Shown here: positions 7,158 through 14,161 of the stretch, in pieces
Position numbering within the stretch: the stretch's first letter is position 1
Layout of the letters: each line of letters opens with the position of its first letter
From: JACDAN01 sp035265935
Lineage (GTDB): Bacteria; Actinomycetota; Thermoleophilia; Gaiellales; Gaiellaceae
NCBI GenBank assembly: GCA_035265935.1
Contig: DATFOC010000077.1
Location: 1 to 64,000, forward strand
DNA: 64,000 nucleotides
Reading direction: 5' to 3'
The notes under the pieces: model-generated
Databases searched by the model: none
What the model was told of the DNA's origin: nothing
What the model saw: only the letters and a program-made list of their open reading frames with translations
Translations under genes and position numbers: made by a program

Positions 7158-7229
7158 CGCGCCCGGGAGGATTCGAACCTCCGACCCGCGGATTAGAAGT
7201 CCGCTGCTCTTCCACTGAGCTACGGGCGC
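7158..7229 (-). tRNA. tRNA-Arg (anticodon TCT)
   Basis: Acceptor GCGCCCG pairs with CGGGCGC, D-arm TAGCTCAGTGGAAGAGC, anticodon stem-loop CGGACTTCTAATCCG with anticodon TCT, and T-arm GGAGGTTCGAATCCTCC. CCA is not encoded. A -10 box TACCCT lies 11 nt upstream (7246-7241). Its 3' half is duplicated at 5360-5404. Confidence 0.97.
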
Positions 7230-7297
7230 CCGTAGGTCAAAGGGTAGCGCCGCGCCATTCCGGGTAGGCCTCCCGCAAGCGACCGAGGAGGGATCGA

Positions 7298-7849
7298 ATG
7301 GCCGAGCTGACCGGCAAGAGGATTGCGTTTCTGGCGACCGACATGGTCGAGCAGGTGGAGCTGACCGAGCCGTGGAAAGCAGTCGAGGAGGCTGGCGGCA
7401 CGCCGGAGCTCGTCTCGCTCGAGGAGGGCGTGATCCAGGGCTTCGACCACTACGACAAGGCGGACACCTTTCGGGTCGACCGAGTCGTCAGCGAAGTGAC
7501 GGCGGACGACTACGACGGGCTCGTTCTACCCGGCGGCGTCGGGAATCCCGACACGCTCCGATCGGACGAGGACGCCGTGCGCTTCGCGCGGACGTTCGTC
7601 GAGTCGGGCAAGCCCGTGGCGGTGATCTGCCACGGCCCGTGGACGCTCGTCGAGGCCGACGTCGTCCGCGAGCGGACGCTTACGTCGTTCCCGTCAGTCC
7701 GGACCGACATCAAGAACGCCGGAGGCAATTGGGTCGACCAAGAGGTCGCCGTGGACGATGCGCTGATCTCCAGCCGGAACCCCGACGATCTCCCCGCCTT
7801 CTGCGCCAAGCTGGTGGAGGTCTTCGCCCAGACGCCGGTGCGCGCATAG
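7298..7849 (+). CDS. DJ-1/PfpI family protein (PfpI/YhbO-like)
   Basis: 183 residues, the normal length of the PfpI subfamily. The nucleophile elbow AVICHGPWTL places the reactive Cys at residue 111 with the adjacent His; the conserved Glu is in VEQVELTEPW and the strand VLPGGVGNPDTLR is typical. Family members have been described as proteases, and as glyoxalase or deglycase enzymes acting on glycated macromolecules, so stress protection is the safest role. Good GGAGGG 5 nt before the ATG. Followed directly by an HAD hydrolase whose GTG begins at the next base after this stop, suggesting an operon. Confidence 0.92.
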   Translation: MAELTGKRIAFLATDMVEQVELTEPWKAVEEAGGTPELVSLEEGVIQGFDHYDKADTFRVDRVVSEVTADDYDGLVLPGGVGNPDTLRSDEDAVRFARTFVESGKPVAVICHGPWTLVEADVVRERTLTSFPSVRTDIKNAGGNWVDQEVAVDDALISSRNPDDLPAFCAKLVEVFAQTPVRA

Positions 7850-8500
7850 GTGACGGCCGCGCTGCTCGACTTGGACGGAACCCTCGTCGACACGAACTAC
7901 CACCACGCGCTCGCATGGTGGCGGGCATTCCGCCATCACGGCATCGGGTTGCCGGTGTGGCGCGTCCACAGGCATGTGGGCATGGGCGGGGACCAGCTGG
8001 TCCCCGCTCTGGTCCCCGGCATCGACCGGGACCTCCACACCGCGATCGAGGAGACCCGGGGCGCTGAGTACGGGAAGCTCATCGGCGAGGTGCAGGCGCT
8101 CGATGGCGCACGCCAGCTGATCGGCGAGCTGAAGGAGGGTGGCGCCACCGTTGTCCTCGCGAGCTCCTCACCCCAGGACGAGCTCGACCGGTACCTCGAC
8201 CTCCTCGACGCGCGTGCCCTCGCCGACGCCTGGACGACCAAGGACGACGTGGACGCGACAAAGCCAGAGCCGGATCTCGTGCGTGCGGCGCTCGAAAAGG
8301 CAGACGAGGCCGAGGCCGTGATGGTGGGCGACACGCCGTGGGATGTCGAGGCTGCCCGCCGAGCAGGAGTGGAGACGGTCTGTGTCATCACGGGCGGCTT
8401 CTCTCGCCAGGAGCTCCTCGACGCCGGCGCTGCCGCCGTCTTCGAAAGCGTCGACGAGTTTCGCGGGAGGCTCGGCGAGCCGCCGCTATCCTTGTCCTAG
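7850..8500 (+). CDS. HAD-superfamily hydrolase (phosphoglycolate phosphatase/beta-PGM-like)
   Basis: 216 residues. HAD motif I is LLDLDGTLVDTN (nucleophile Asp8, acid Asp10), motif II the Ser in VVLASSSP, motif III Lys in DATKPEPDLV, motif IV the GDTPWDVEAA. A four-helix cap (about residues 15-85) makes it subclass I, acting on a small phosphorylated metabolite. GTG start at 7850 is the only start compatible with motif I and abuts the PfpI stop, so translational coupling is likely. tRNA-His starts 3 nt after the stop. Confidence 0.9.
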   Translation: MTAALLDLDGTLVDTNYHHALAWWRAFRHHGIGLPVWRVHRHVGMGGDQLVPALVPGIDRDLHTAIEETRGAEYGKLIGEVQALDGARQLIGELKEGGATVVLASSSPQDELDRYLDLLDARALADAWTTKDDVDATKPEPDLVRAALEKADEAEAVMVGDTPWDVEAARRAGVETVCVITGGFSRQELLDAGAAAVFESVDEFRGRLGEPPLSLS

Positions 8501-8503
8501 CGC

Positions 8504-8577
8504 GGTGGCGGTAGCTCAGTTGGTAGAGCCCCGGGTTGTGGTCCCGGTGGTCGGGGGTTCGAGTCCCCTCCGCCACC
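8504..8577 (+). tRNA. tRNA-His (anticodon GTG)
   Basis: GTGGCGG acceptor pairs with CCGCCAC; the extra 5' G (8504) faces discriminator C (8577), the identity element of tRNA-His. Anticodon stem-loop CCGGGTTGTGGTCCCGG gives GTG; T-arm GGGGGTTCGAGTCCCCT. CCA not encoded. A TATCCT -10 box overlaps the end of the preceding HAD gene. Confidence 0.97.
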
Positions 8578-8632
8578 TGTCTCGCTGAAAGTTCTCTCGT
8601 CACGCCGCTTCCCCGGCCCTGCATGGGACGAG

Positions 8633-9475
8633 TTGGCGGATGTGGAGTACGGCGATCTGGGGGCGCCGCGCGACGACGTCGAGGCGCTCGCCGTCGTCGC
8701 CGAGCCGGTGGGCGAGGCAACGCTTGAGCGCTTCCCGAGCCTGAGGCTGGTCGCCAACTACGGCGCCGGCTACGACCTGGTCGAGATGGAGGCCTGCCGC
8801 GCGCGGGGCGTGGTAGTCACCAACACGCCCGGTGTGACTGCGGCGGCGACTGCCGACCTGACCATGGGGCTGATCCTCGCAGTGCGCAGGCGGATAGCGG
8901 CCGGCGATCGGGTTGTCCGCTCCGGCCGGTGGGGAAGCGGCTGGGCCGACGAGCCGCTCAAGGGGGACGAGGTCACGGGCGCGACCCTCGGGATCGTCGG
9001 CCTCGGGAGTACCGGACGGGCGGTCGCACACCGCGCGCGAGGGTTCGAGATGCGAATCCTCTACACGCGGAGCACGCCCGACGACGATCCTGCCTACCGG
9101 TCGCTGGACGAGCTCCTCGGCGAGGCCGACATCGTCACGCTCCACGTCCCGCTGACGGACGAGACGCGCGGCTTCGTCGATGCTCGCCGGCTGGCGTTCA
9201 TGCGCGACAGCGCGTGTCTAATCAACACCTCGCGCGGCCAGGTCGTGGAAGAGGACGCCCTCGTCGCGGAGCTGCTCTCCGGCCGGCTCCGCGCCGGGCT
9301 CGACGTCTTCGCGAACGAGCCGAACGTCCCCCGCGAGCTCTTCGAGCTCGAGAACGTCGTCATGACGCCGCACCTCGGGACCGCGACGGACGGCACGCGC
9401 GAGGCGATGACGCGCGTGCTCGTCGACAACGTCCTGGCGGTCGAGCGCGGCGAGCAGCCGCCGAACGCGGTCTAG
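8633..9475 (+). CDS. D-isomer specific 2-hydroxyacid dehydrogenase
   Basis: NAD(P)H-dependent reduction of 2-oxoacids (glyoxylate/hydroxypyruvate-like). Rossmann motif GIVGLGSTGRA near residue 121, catalytic Arg in INTSRGQVV, Glu in DVFANEPNVP and His in MTPHLGTAT are present. The first conventional start is TTG at 8633, giving 280 residues, but the reading frame is open to 8585 and encodes LKVLSSRRFPGPAWDEL, which is the normal first beta-strand of this family. The true start is therefore probably CTG at 8585, only 7 nt after tRNA-His. The 3' end overlaps the convergent gene by 4 nt. Confidence 0.9.
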   Translation: MADVEYGDLGAPRDDVEALAVVAEPVGEATLERFPSLRLVANYGAGYDLVEMEACRARGVVVTNTPGVTAAATADLTMGLILAVRRRIAAGDRVVRSGRWGSGWADEPLKGDEVTGATLGIVGLGSTGRAVAHRARGFEMRILYTRSTPDDDPAYRSLDELLGEADIVTLHVPLTDETRGFVDARRLAFMRDSACLINTSRGQVVEEDALVAELLSGRLRAGLDVFANEPNVPRELFELENVVMTPHLGTATDGTREAMTRVLVDNVLAVERGEQPPNAV

Positions 9476-9855
9476 CCCCAACCCTCCGGCGGTTCGCGTC
9501 GGCCGGCTTGCGCGTTCCAGTAGTCGCGCTGGTCGAGCACGAGCCCGTCGCCGTCGAACCGGATCACCGCGACGCCGGCGATCGTCTTGTCACTACCGCG
9601 AAAGGAGACAACGCCCCAGTATTCGCACGTCGCGTGGTCGCCGGAGACGATCGGCTCGCCGAACCACACCTCGGCCTCGTCCTGCTCGGAGAACGCCCAC
9701 TCGACGTACGCGAGAGGCTCTTGTAGCTCCCGGAAGGGCTGTGACCGGAAGCGAGTGCCGGGCGCGTAGAGGGCCGCGATCGCGTCGACGTCCTTGGCCG
9801 GCCACGACCGAAGCCATGTTTCCCGCCAGCGCAGCGCTGCGGATTCTGCGTCCAT
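9472..9855 (-). CDS. NTF2/SnoaL-like fold protein
   Basis: 127 residues, the typical length of a single NTF2-like alpha+beta barrel. Features are an N-terminal helix (RWRETWLRSWPAKDVDAIAA), LYAPGTRFRSQPFRE and a strand-rich C-terminal half ending LVLDQRDYW. Members bind small hydrophobic ligands or are isomerases or cyclases; no activity can be assigned. Convergent with the 2-hydroxyacid dehydrogenase. Starts 22 nt from the plus-strand tRNA-Arg(TCG). Confidence 0.82.
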   Translation of the reverse strand: MDAESAALRWRETWLRSWPAKDVDAIAALYAPGTRFRSQPFRELQEPLAYVEWAFSEQDEAEVWFGEPIVSGDHATCEYWGVVSFRGSDKTIAGVAVIRFDGDGLVLDQRDYWNAQAGRREPPEGWG

Positions 9856-9877
9856 CGAGCGCTACTCTGACCGAACC

Positions 9878-9949
9878 GGCCCCGTAGCTCAGTGGATAGA
9901 GCGGCAGACTTCGAATCTGCGTGCGATGGTTCGACTCCATCCGGGGCCA
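9878..9949 (+). tRNA. tRNA-Arg (anticodon TCG)
   Basis: Acceptor GGCCCCG/CGGGGCC, D-arm TAGCTCAGTGGATAGAGC, anticodon stem-loop CAGACTTCGAATCTG with anticodon TCG, T-arm ATGGTTCGACTCCAT. CCA not encoded. The -10 box TACTCT is 9 nt upstream. Confidence 0.97.
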
Positions 9950-10019
9950 TAAACGACCTACTCTCGATCGAAAGCGCTCGTGGGGCGCGAAACCGCAGTA
10001 GGAGCATGGCCTAGGCGCC

Positions 10020-10172
10020 TCAGAAGAGGCGGATCAGGACGTTGACGAGGATCGTCAGGACGACCGAGACGAGCAGCGACACGACCAGACAGCCGGGCGC
10101 GCATCCGTAGACCCGAACGCGGCCGTCGGGGGACCCGGTCGGGCCGAGGAGTCCGCCCCCCCGCCGCGCCAC
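10020..10172 (-). CDS. Small membrane protein (50 aa)
   Basis: GTG-initiated 50-residue protein: a Gly/Arg-rich head, then RVYGCAPGCLVV and one transmembrane helix (LLVSVVLTILVNVLIRLF) ending at the C-terminus. Small proteins of the form CxPGCLL...LIRLF recur in actinobacteria (from memory) and have no known function. The pair of cysteines three residues apart next to the helix is notable. Its upstream neighbour on the same strand ends 7 nt away. Confidence 0.7.
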   Translation of the reverse strand: MARRGGGLLGPTGSPDGRVRVYGCAPGCLVVSLLVSVVLTILVNVLIRLF

Positions 10173-10178
10173 CGCGGT

Positions 10179-10325
10179 CTACGGCTCGTTTTTCTCGGGG
10201 TGCTGTTCGTCCTGGACTCGCTCCGAGAGGCCCTCGCGCTCGGCCTCCTCTTCGAGGCGGATCTCCTCGAACTTCGTGATGTCGCTTTCGCGGCTCTCGC
10301 GTTCGCGGTCTGCCTGGTCCGTCAT
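10179..10325 (-). CDS. Small charged hypothetical protein (48 aa)
   Basis: 48 residues starting at ATG 10325, almost entirely helical and made of Glu, Arg, Asp and Lys (for example KFEEIRLEEEAEREGLSERV). No hydrophobic segment. Not recognised. Ends 6 nt before the GTG start of the membrane protein, so the two are probably one transcript. Confidence 0.65.
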   Translation of the reverse strand: MTDQADRERESRESDITKFEEIRLEEEAEREGLSERVQDEQHPEKNEP

Positions 10326-10364
10326 GCGCTTTCCCTACCCCGCCGATCTATCCTCTAACCGCCG

Positions 10365-10450
10365 GCGGGCGTGGCGGAACTGGCAGACGCGGCGGGTTTA
10401 GGTCCCGTTGGGGGGAAACTCCCTTGGAGGTTCGAGTCCTCCCGCCCGCA
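10365..10450 (+). tRNA. tRNA-Leu (anticodon TAG)
   Basis: 86 nt class II tRNA. Acceptor GCGGGCG/CGCCCGC, anticodon loop TTTAGGT with anticodon TAG, long variable arm, T-arm GGAGGTTCGAGTCCTCC. The -10 box TATCCT is 10 nt upstream. CCA not encoded. Confidence 0.96.
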
Positions 10451-10609
10451 TCGGGCCGTGCTGGCCGGACGGCTTCCGGCCGACGGAGCCGGCCTTCGCC
10501 GCGCTGACGCACTGCCCCCGCGAGGTTGATTCTCCGAAGTGTCAGAAGCGGCAGGGTCGGGTACATCACGCGCACTCCACTTCGTCGCACACGACTGAAG
10601 GAGGCGAGG

Positions 10610-10675
10610 ATGTACATCGGGGGCGGCCTACTCCTGTTGATTCTCCTGATCGTCCTGCTCATCCTGATCTTCTAG
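10610..10675 (+). CDS. Tiny hydrophobic membrane peptide (21 aa)
   Basis: ATG with a strong GAAGGAGG about 6 nt upstream, then MYIGGGLLLLILLIVLLILI followed by Phe and a stop: a single short transmembrane helix and nothing else. Near-identical tiny proteins beginning MYIGGG are widespread in actinobacteria (from memory) and are usually missed by gene finders. Function unknown. Lies between tRNA-Leu and tig. Confidence 0.7.
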   Translation: MYIGGGLLLLILLIVLLILIF

Positions 10676-10715
10676 CGCTCCGGGGGGCTCGATCTCCAGC
10701 CCCGAGGTCGGCTGG

Positions 10716-10721
10716 CACAAT
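10716..10721 (+). promoter_or_regulatory. -10 box (CACAAT) for leaderless tig
   Basis: CACAAT lies 9 nt before the tig GTG with no Shine-Dalgarno between, so transcription should start at or next to the start codon. Confidence 0.45.
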
Positions 10722-10730
10722 GGCCGCCTC

Positions 10731-12083
10731 GTGAAGGCGACGGTCGAAGAGCTCCCCGAGAGCAAGGTCCGGATGACGGTCGAGGTCCCGAGCGGCGATG
10801 TCAAGCACGCGATCGACCACGCCGCCTCGGATCTCGCCGGGAGCCTGAAGATCCCGGGATTTCGCAAAGGCAAGGTGCCGATGCCGGTGCTCCTCGCCCG
10901 CGTCGGCAAGGACCGCCTCTACGTCGAGGCGGTCGAGAGCCACATCGGCGGCTGGTTCCGGGCTGCGCTGCGCGGGACGACCGTCCGGCCCGCGACAGCG
11001 CCCGAGTACGACTACGAGGTGCCGTCGTCGGAGAAAGAAGGCTTCCAGTTCACCGCGACCGTCGGCGTCCAGGCGCTGCCGAACGTGCCCGACTGGACTA
11101 CGCTCGAAGTGGCCTCGCCGGAGCCCGAGGTGCCCGACGAGCTGATCGATGCCGAGCTCGAAGTGCTCCGCTCCACGGTCGCGGACCTCGCCCCCGCCGA
11201 CGGCCGGCCGGCCCGCGAGGGCGACACGGTCGTCGTCGATCTCGTCTCGTCCGACGGCGAGGCCCAGCGCGACTACGTCGTCGAGCTCGGCTCGCAGCGA
11301 CTGCTCCCGGAGATCGAAGAGGGGCTCGTCGGCCAGCAGGCCGGCGGAGAGAAGGGGATCGACTACCGGCTTCCGGACGGGAAGGAGGCGCGGATCACGG
11401 CGAGCGTCAAGGAGATCTACGAGAAGGTGCTCCCGCCCGTCGACGACGAGCTCGCAAGGGCGGCCAGCGAGTTCGACACCATCGCCGGGCTGCGCGAGGA
11501 GATCCAGTCGCGCCTTGGCGGTCAGCTGGAGGAGCAGCTCGAAGCCCAGTTCCGAACCGCCGCGCTCGACGCGCTCGTCGCCGCCACCGAGATCGACGTC
11601 GCACCTGGCCTCGTCCAGACCCGCGCGGTCGAGCTCTGGAACGCGCTCGTCCGCTCGCTCGAGCGACGTGGGATCAGCCCCGAGGTATACGTGCAACTCA
11701 GCGGCCGCACGCCGGAGCAGATCCAGTCCGACATCGAGGCCGAGGCGCGCCAGGCCCTCGAGCGGGAGATCGTGCTCGAGGCCGTGGCGGACAAGCTCGG
11801 CCTGGAGGCGTCCGACGAGGATGTGGACGCACTGATACGCGAGCAGGGCGAGGAGCTCGGCGAGGACGTCGATGCCCTGATCGCGCAGGTACGCGAAGCG
11901 GGGCGGTACGAACCGCTTCGCTCGGACCTCCGTCTTCGCGACGCGCTCGACCGGATCGCGGCTGAGGTGCAGCGCATCCCGGTCGAGCTGGCGGACGCCC
12001 GCGAGAAGCTGTGGACCCCAGAGAAGGAAAAACCCGAGACCGGTACGAAGTTGTGGACCCCCGGTAGCAAGGAGCCAGCATGA
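10731..12083 (+). CDS. tig: Trigger factor, ribosome-associated chaperone and PPIase
   Basis: 450 residues. The N-terminal ribosome-binding domain has the signature helix-loop GFRKGKVP (residues about 44-51). An FKBP-like PPIase domain starts near residue 150 (ARADEG-type GDTVVVDLV, IEEGLVGQQAG) and a long helical C-terminal chaperone domain follows. It binds nascent chains at the exit tunnel. The tail is unusual in containing KLWTP twice (REKLWTPEKEK and TKLWTPGSKEPA). Its TGA overlaps the clpP ATG, so tig-clpP-clpX form an operon linking folding and degradation. Confidence 0.96.
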   Translation: MKATVEELPESKVRMTVEVPSGDVKHAIDHAASDLAGSLKIPGFRKGKVPMPVLLARVGKDRLYVEAVESHIGGWFRAALRGTTVRPATAPEYDYEVPSSEKEGFQFTATVGVQALPNVPDWTTLEVASPEPEVPDELIDAELEVLRSTVADLAPADGRPAREGDTVVVDLVSSDGEAQRDYVVELGSQRLLPEIEEGLVGQQAGGEKGIDYRLPDGKEARITASVKEIYEKVLPPVDDELARAASEFDTIAGLREEIQSRLGGQLEEQLEAQFRTAALDALVAATEIDVAPGLVQTRAVELWNALVRSLERRGISPEVYVQLSGRTPEQIQSDIEAEARQALEREIVLEAVADKLGLEASDEDVDALIREQGEELGEDVDALIAQVREAGRYEPLRSDLRLRDALDRIAAEVQRIPVELADAREKLWTPEKEKPETGTKLWTPGSKEPA

Positions 12084-12685
12084 GCCCGTTAGTCCCGATG
12101 GTGATCGAGCAGACGTCGCGCGGCGAGCGCGCCTTCGACATCTACTCGCGCCTGCTCAATGAGCGAATCGTTTTCCTCGGAACACCCATCGACGACCAGA
12201 TCGCGAACCTGATCATCGCGCAGCTGCTCCATCTCGAGTCGGAAGACCCCGACAAGGACATCGCCCTGTACATCAACTCGCCCGGCGGCGACGTCTACTC
12301 GGGCCTCGCCGTCTACGACACGATGCAGTTCATCAAGCCGGACGTGCAGACGATCTGCGTCGGGATCGCGATGTCCATGGGCGCGCTGCTGCTCGCCGGA
12401 GGCTCCAAGGGCAAGCGGATGGCGCTGCCCAACGCGAAGATCCTCATCCACCAGGTGTGGACGCCTCATGGCCCGGGTGGCCAGGCGGCAGACATCGAGA
12501 TCCGCGCGCGCGAGACGCTCAACCTCAAGCGCCGGCTCGAGGAGATCCTCTCCCAGCACACGGGGCAAGACCTCGAGAAGGTCGCGCACGACACCGACCG
12601 CGACTACTTCATGTCGACGCAAGAGGCCAAGGATTACGGCATCATCGACACCGTGATCACAAGCCGCGACGGGGCGAAGCCCTAG
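12080..12685 (+). CDS. clpP: ATP-dependent Clp protease proteolytic subunit
   Basis: 201 residues. Serine peptidase of family S14 that forms the tetradecameric chamber working with ClpX/ClpC. The catalytic triad is Ser99 (GIAMSMGALL), His124 (ILIHQVW) and Asp175 (DTDRDYF). Compared with E. coli ClpP the His-to-Asp distance is two residues longer because of an insertion just after the catalytic His (IHQVWTPHGPGGQ versus IHQPLGGYQGQ). ATG overlaps the tig stop; clpX follows 35 nt later. Confidence 0.97.
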   Translation: MSPLVPMVIEQTSRGERAFDIYSRLLNERIVFLGTPIDDQIANLIIAQLLHLESEDPDKDIALYINSPGGDVYSGLAVYDTMQFIKPDVQTICVGIAMSMGALLLAGGSKGKRMALPNAKILIHQVWTPHGPGGQAADIEIRARETLNLKRRLEEILSQHTGQDLEKVAHDTDRDYFMSTQEAKDYGIIDTVITSRDGAKP

Positions 12686-12720
12686 CACTCCGGATGATTT
12701 CGGAGTACAAGGAGATCTAG

Positions 12721-13998
12721 GTGGCGAGGGCGAGCGACGGCAACGAGCAGCTTCTCTGCAGCTTCTGCGGAAAGTCACAGCGGCAGGTCAAGAAGCTGAT
12801 CGCTGGACCGGGCGTCTACATCTGCGACGAGTGCATCGATCTCTGCAACGAGATCATCGACGAGGAGCTCACGACTCCCTCCTCGCTCGACCTCGACAAC
12901 CTCCCGCGGCCGACCGACATCTACAGCGTCCTCAACGACTACGTCGTGTCGCAGGAGGAGGCCAAGCGGACTCTCGCCGTCGCCGTCTACAACCACTACA
13001 AGCGCGTCCAGATGGGCGCCGAGGAGAACGAGGTCGAGCTCCAGAAGTCGAACATCCTCCTCCTCGGGCCGACGGGCTGCGGCAAGACGCTGCTGGCGCA
13101 GACGCTCGCGCGGATCCTCAACGTCCCATTCGCAATCGCCGACGCAACGGCGCTCACCGAGGCCGGCTACGTCGGTGAGGACGTCGAGAACATCCTCCTC
13201 AAGCTGATCCAGGCGGCGGACTTCGACATCAAGAAGGCCGAGACCGGGATCATCTACATCGACGAGGTCGACAAGATCGCCCGGAAGGCGGACAACCCGT
13301 CGATCACGCGCGACGTGTCGGGCGAGGGCGTCCAGCAGGCGCTGTTGAAGATCCTGGAAGGCACGGTCGCCTCCGTGCCGCCGCAGGGCGGGCGCAAGCA
13401 CCCGCACCAGGAATTCCTCTCGATCGACACGACGAACATCCTCTTCATCTGCGGCGGCGCGTTCGCCGGGCTGGAGAAGATCATCGGCCGGCGAATCGGA
13501 AAGAACGCGGTCGGCTTCGGCGCGGACATCCGGTCCCGGCACGACGCAGTGGTTTCGGAGCTCCTGGCGGACGTGATGCCGGAGGACCTGCTCTCGTACG
13601 GGCTGATCCCGGAGTTCATCGGCCGGCTCCCGGTCGTCTCGGCGGTGCACCAGCTCCAACGTGAGGATCTCGTCCAGATCCTCGTGGAGCCCAAGAACGC
13701 GCTCGTCAAGCAGTACCAGCGTTTCTTCGGCTACGACTCGATCGAGCTCGTTTTCACGGACGACGCGCTGTGGTCGATCGCTGATCGCGCCCTCGAGCGC
13801 GAGACCGGCGCCCGCGGCCTGCGTTCGATCATCGAGAACGCGCTGCTCGACGTGATGTTCGAGCTCCCCTCGCGCAAGGACGTCTCCAAGTGCGTGATCA
13901 CGAAGGAGACGATCGAGAAGGGTCTCAAGCCGACGCTCGTGACGAGCGCCGGGGCCGAGCTCGAGGACGAAGAAGAGCGCGCCGCCGAGTCGGCGTAG
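12721..13998 (+). CDS. clpX: ATP-dependent Clp protease ATP-binding subunit ClpX
   Basis: 425 residues, full length. The N-terminal zinc-binding domain has Cys13, Cys16, Cys35 and Cys38. The AAA+ core has Walker A GPTGCGKT (about residues 117-124), Walker B IIYIDEVDKI, a GYVGEDVE pore loop and the sensor/arginine region. It contains the IGF-like ClpP-docking segment replaced here by a CGGAFAGLEKIIGRRIG region. It unfolds tagged substrates and feeds them to ClpP. GTG start with AAGGAG 8 nt upstream. Confidence 0.97.
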   Translation: MARASDGNEQLLCSFCGKSQRQVKKLIAGPGVYICDECIDLCNEIIDEELTTPSSLDLDNLPRPTDIYSVLNDYVVSQEEAKRTLAVAVYNHYKRVQMGAEENEVELQKSNILLLGPTGCGKTLLAQTLARILNVPFAIADATALTEAGYVGEDVENILLKLIQAADFDIKKAETGIIYIDEVDKIARKADNPSITRDVSGEGVQQALLKILEGTVASVPPQGGRKHPHQEFLSIDTTNILFICGGAFAGLEKIIGRRIGKNAVGFGADIRSRHDAVVSELLADVMPEDLLSYGLIPEFIGRLPVVSAVHQLQREDLVQILVEPKNALVKQYQRFFGYDSIELVFTDDALWSIADRALERETGARGLRSIIENALLDVMFELPSRKDVSKCVITKETIEKGLKPTLVTSAGAELEDEEERAAESA

Positions 13999-14026
13999 CC
14001 CGCTTAGCGACACGCCTTCGCCGAAC

Positions 14027-14042
14027 CTAGCCGAACGGCTAG
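14027..14042. terminator. Short hairpin after clpX
   Basis: CTAGCC-gaac-GGCTAG, six perfect pairs with a tetraloop, 28 nt after the clpX stop. There is no T-run, so it is a weak candidate terminator. Confidence 0.4.
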
Positions 14043-14100
14043 TTGAGGTCTGCGGACCGGAGTGGGAGGGTTGAGGCCAGGCTGCCCGGTCGCGTGGTAA

Positions 14101-14112
14101 GGGAAATTTCCC
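14101..14112. promoter_or_regulatory. Perfect 12-bp palindrome upstream of the subtilase gene
   Basis: GGGAAATTTCCC, an AT-core palindrome in a GC-rich context, 49 nt before the GTG of the protease gene. Its size and position suit a dimeric regulator; no family is implied. Confidence 0.3.
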
Positions 14113-14161
14113 CGTTTGGCGGCGAACCACGCGTCCGGGCTCCATACTGGACACCGCGCCC

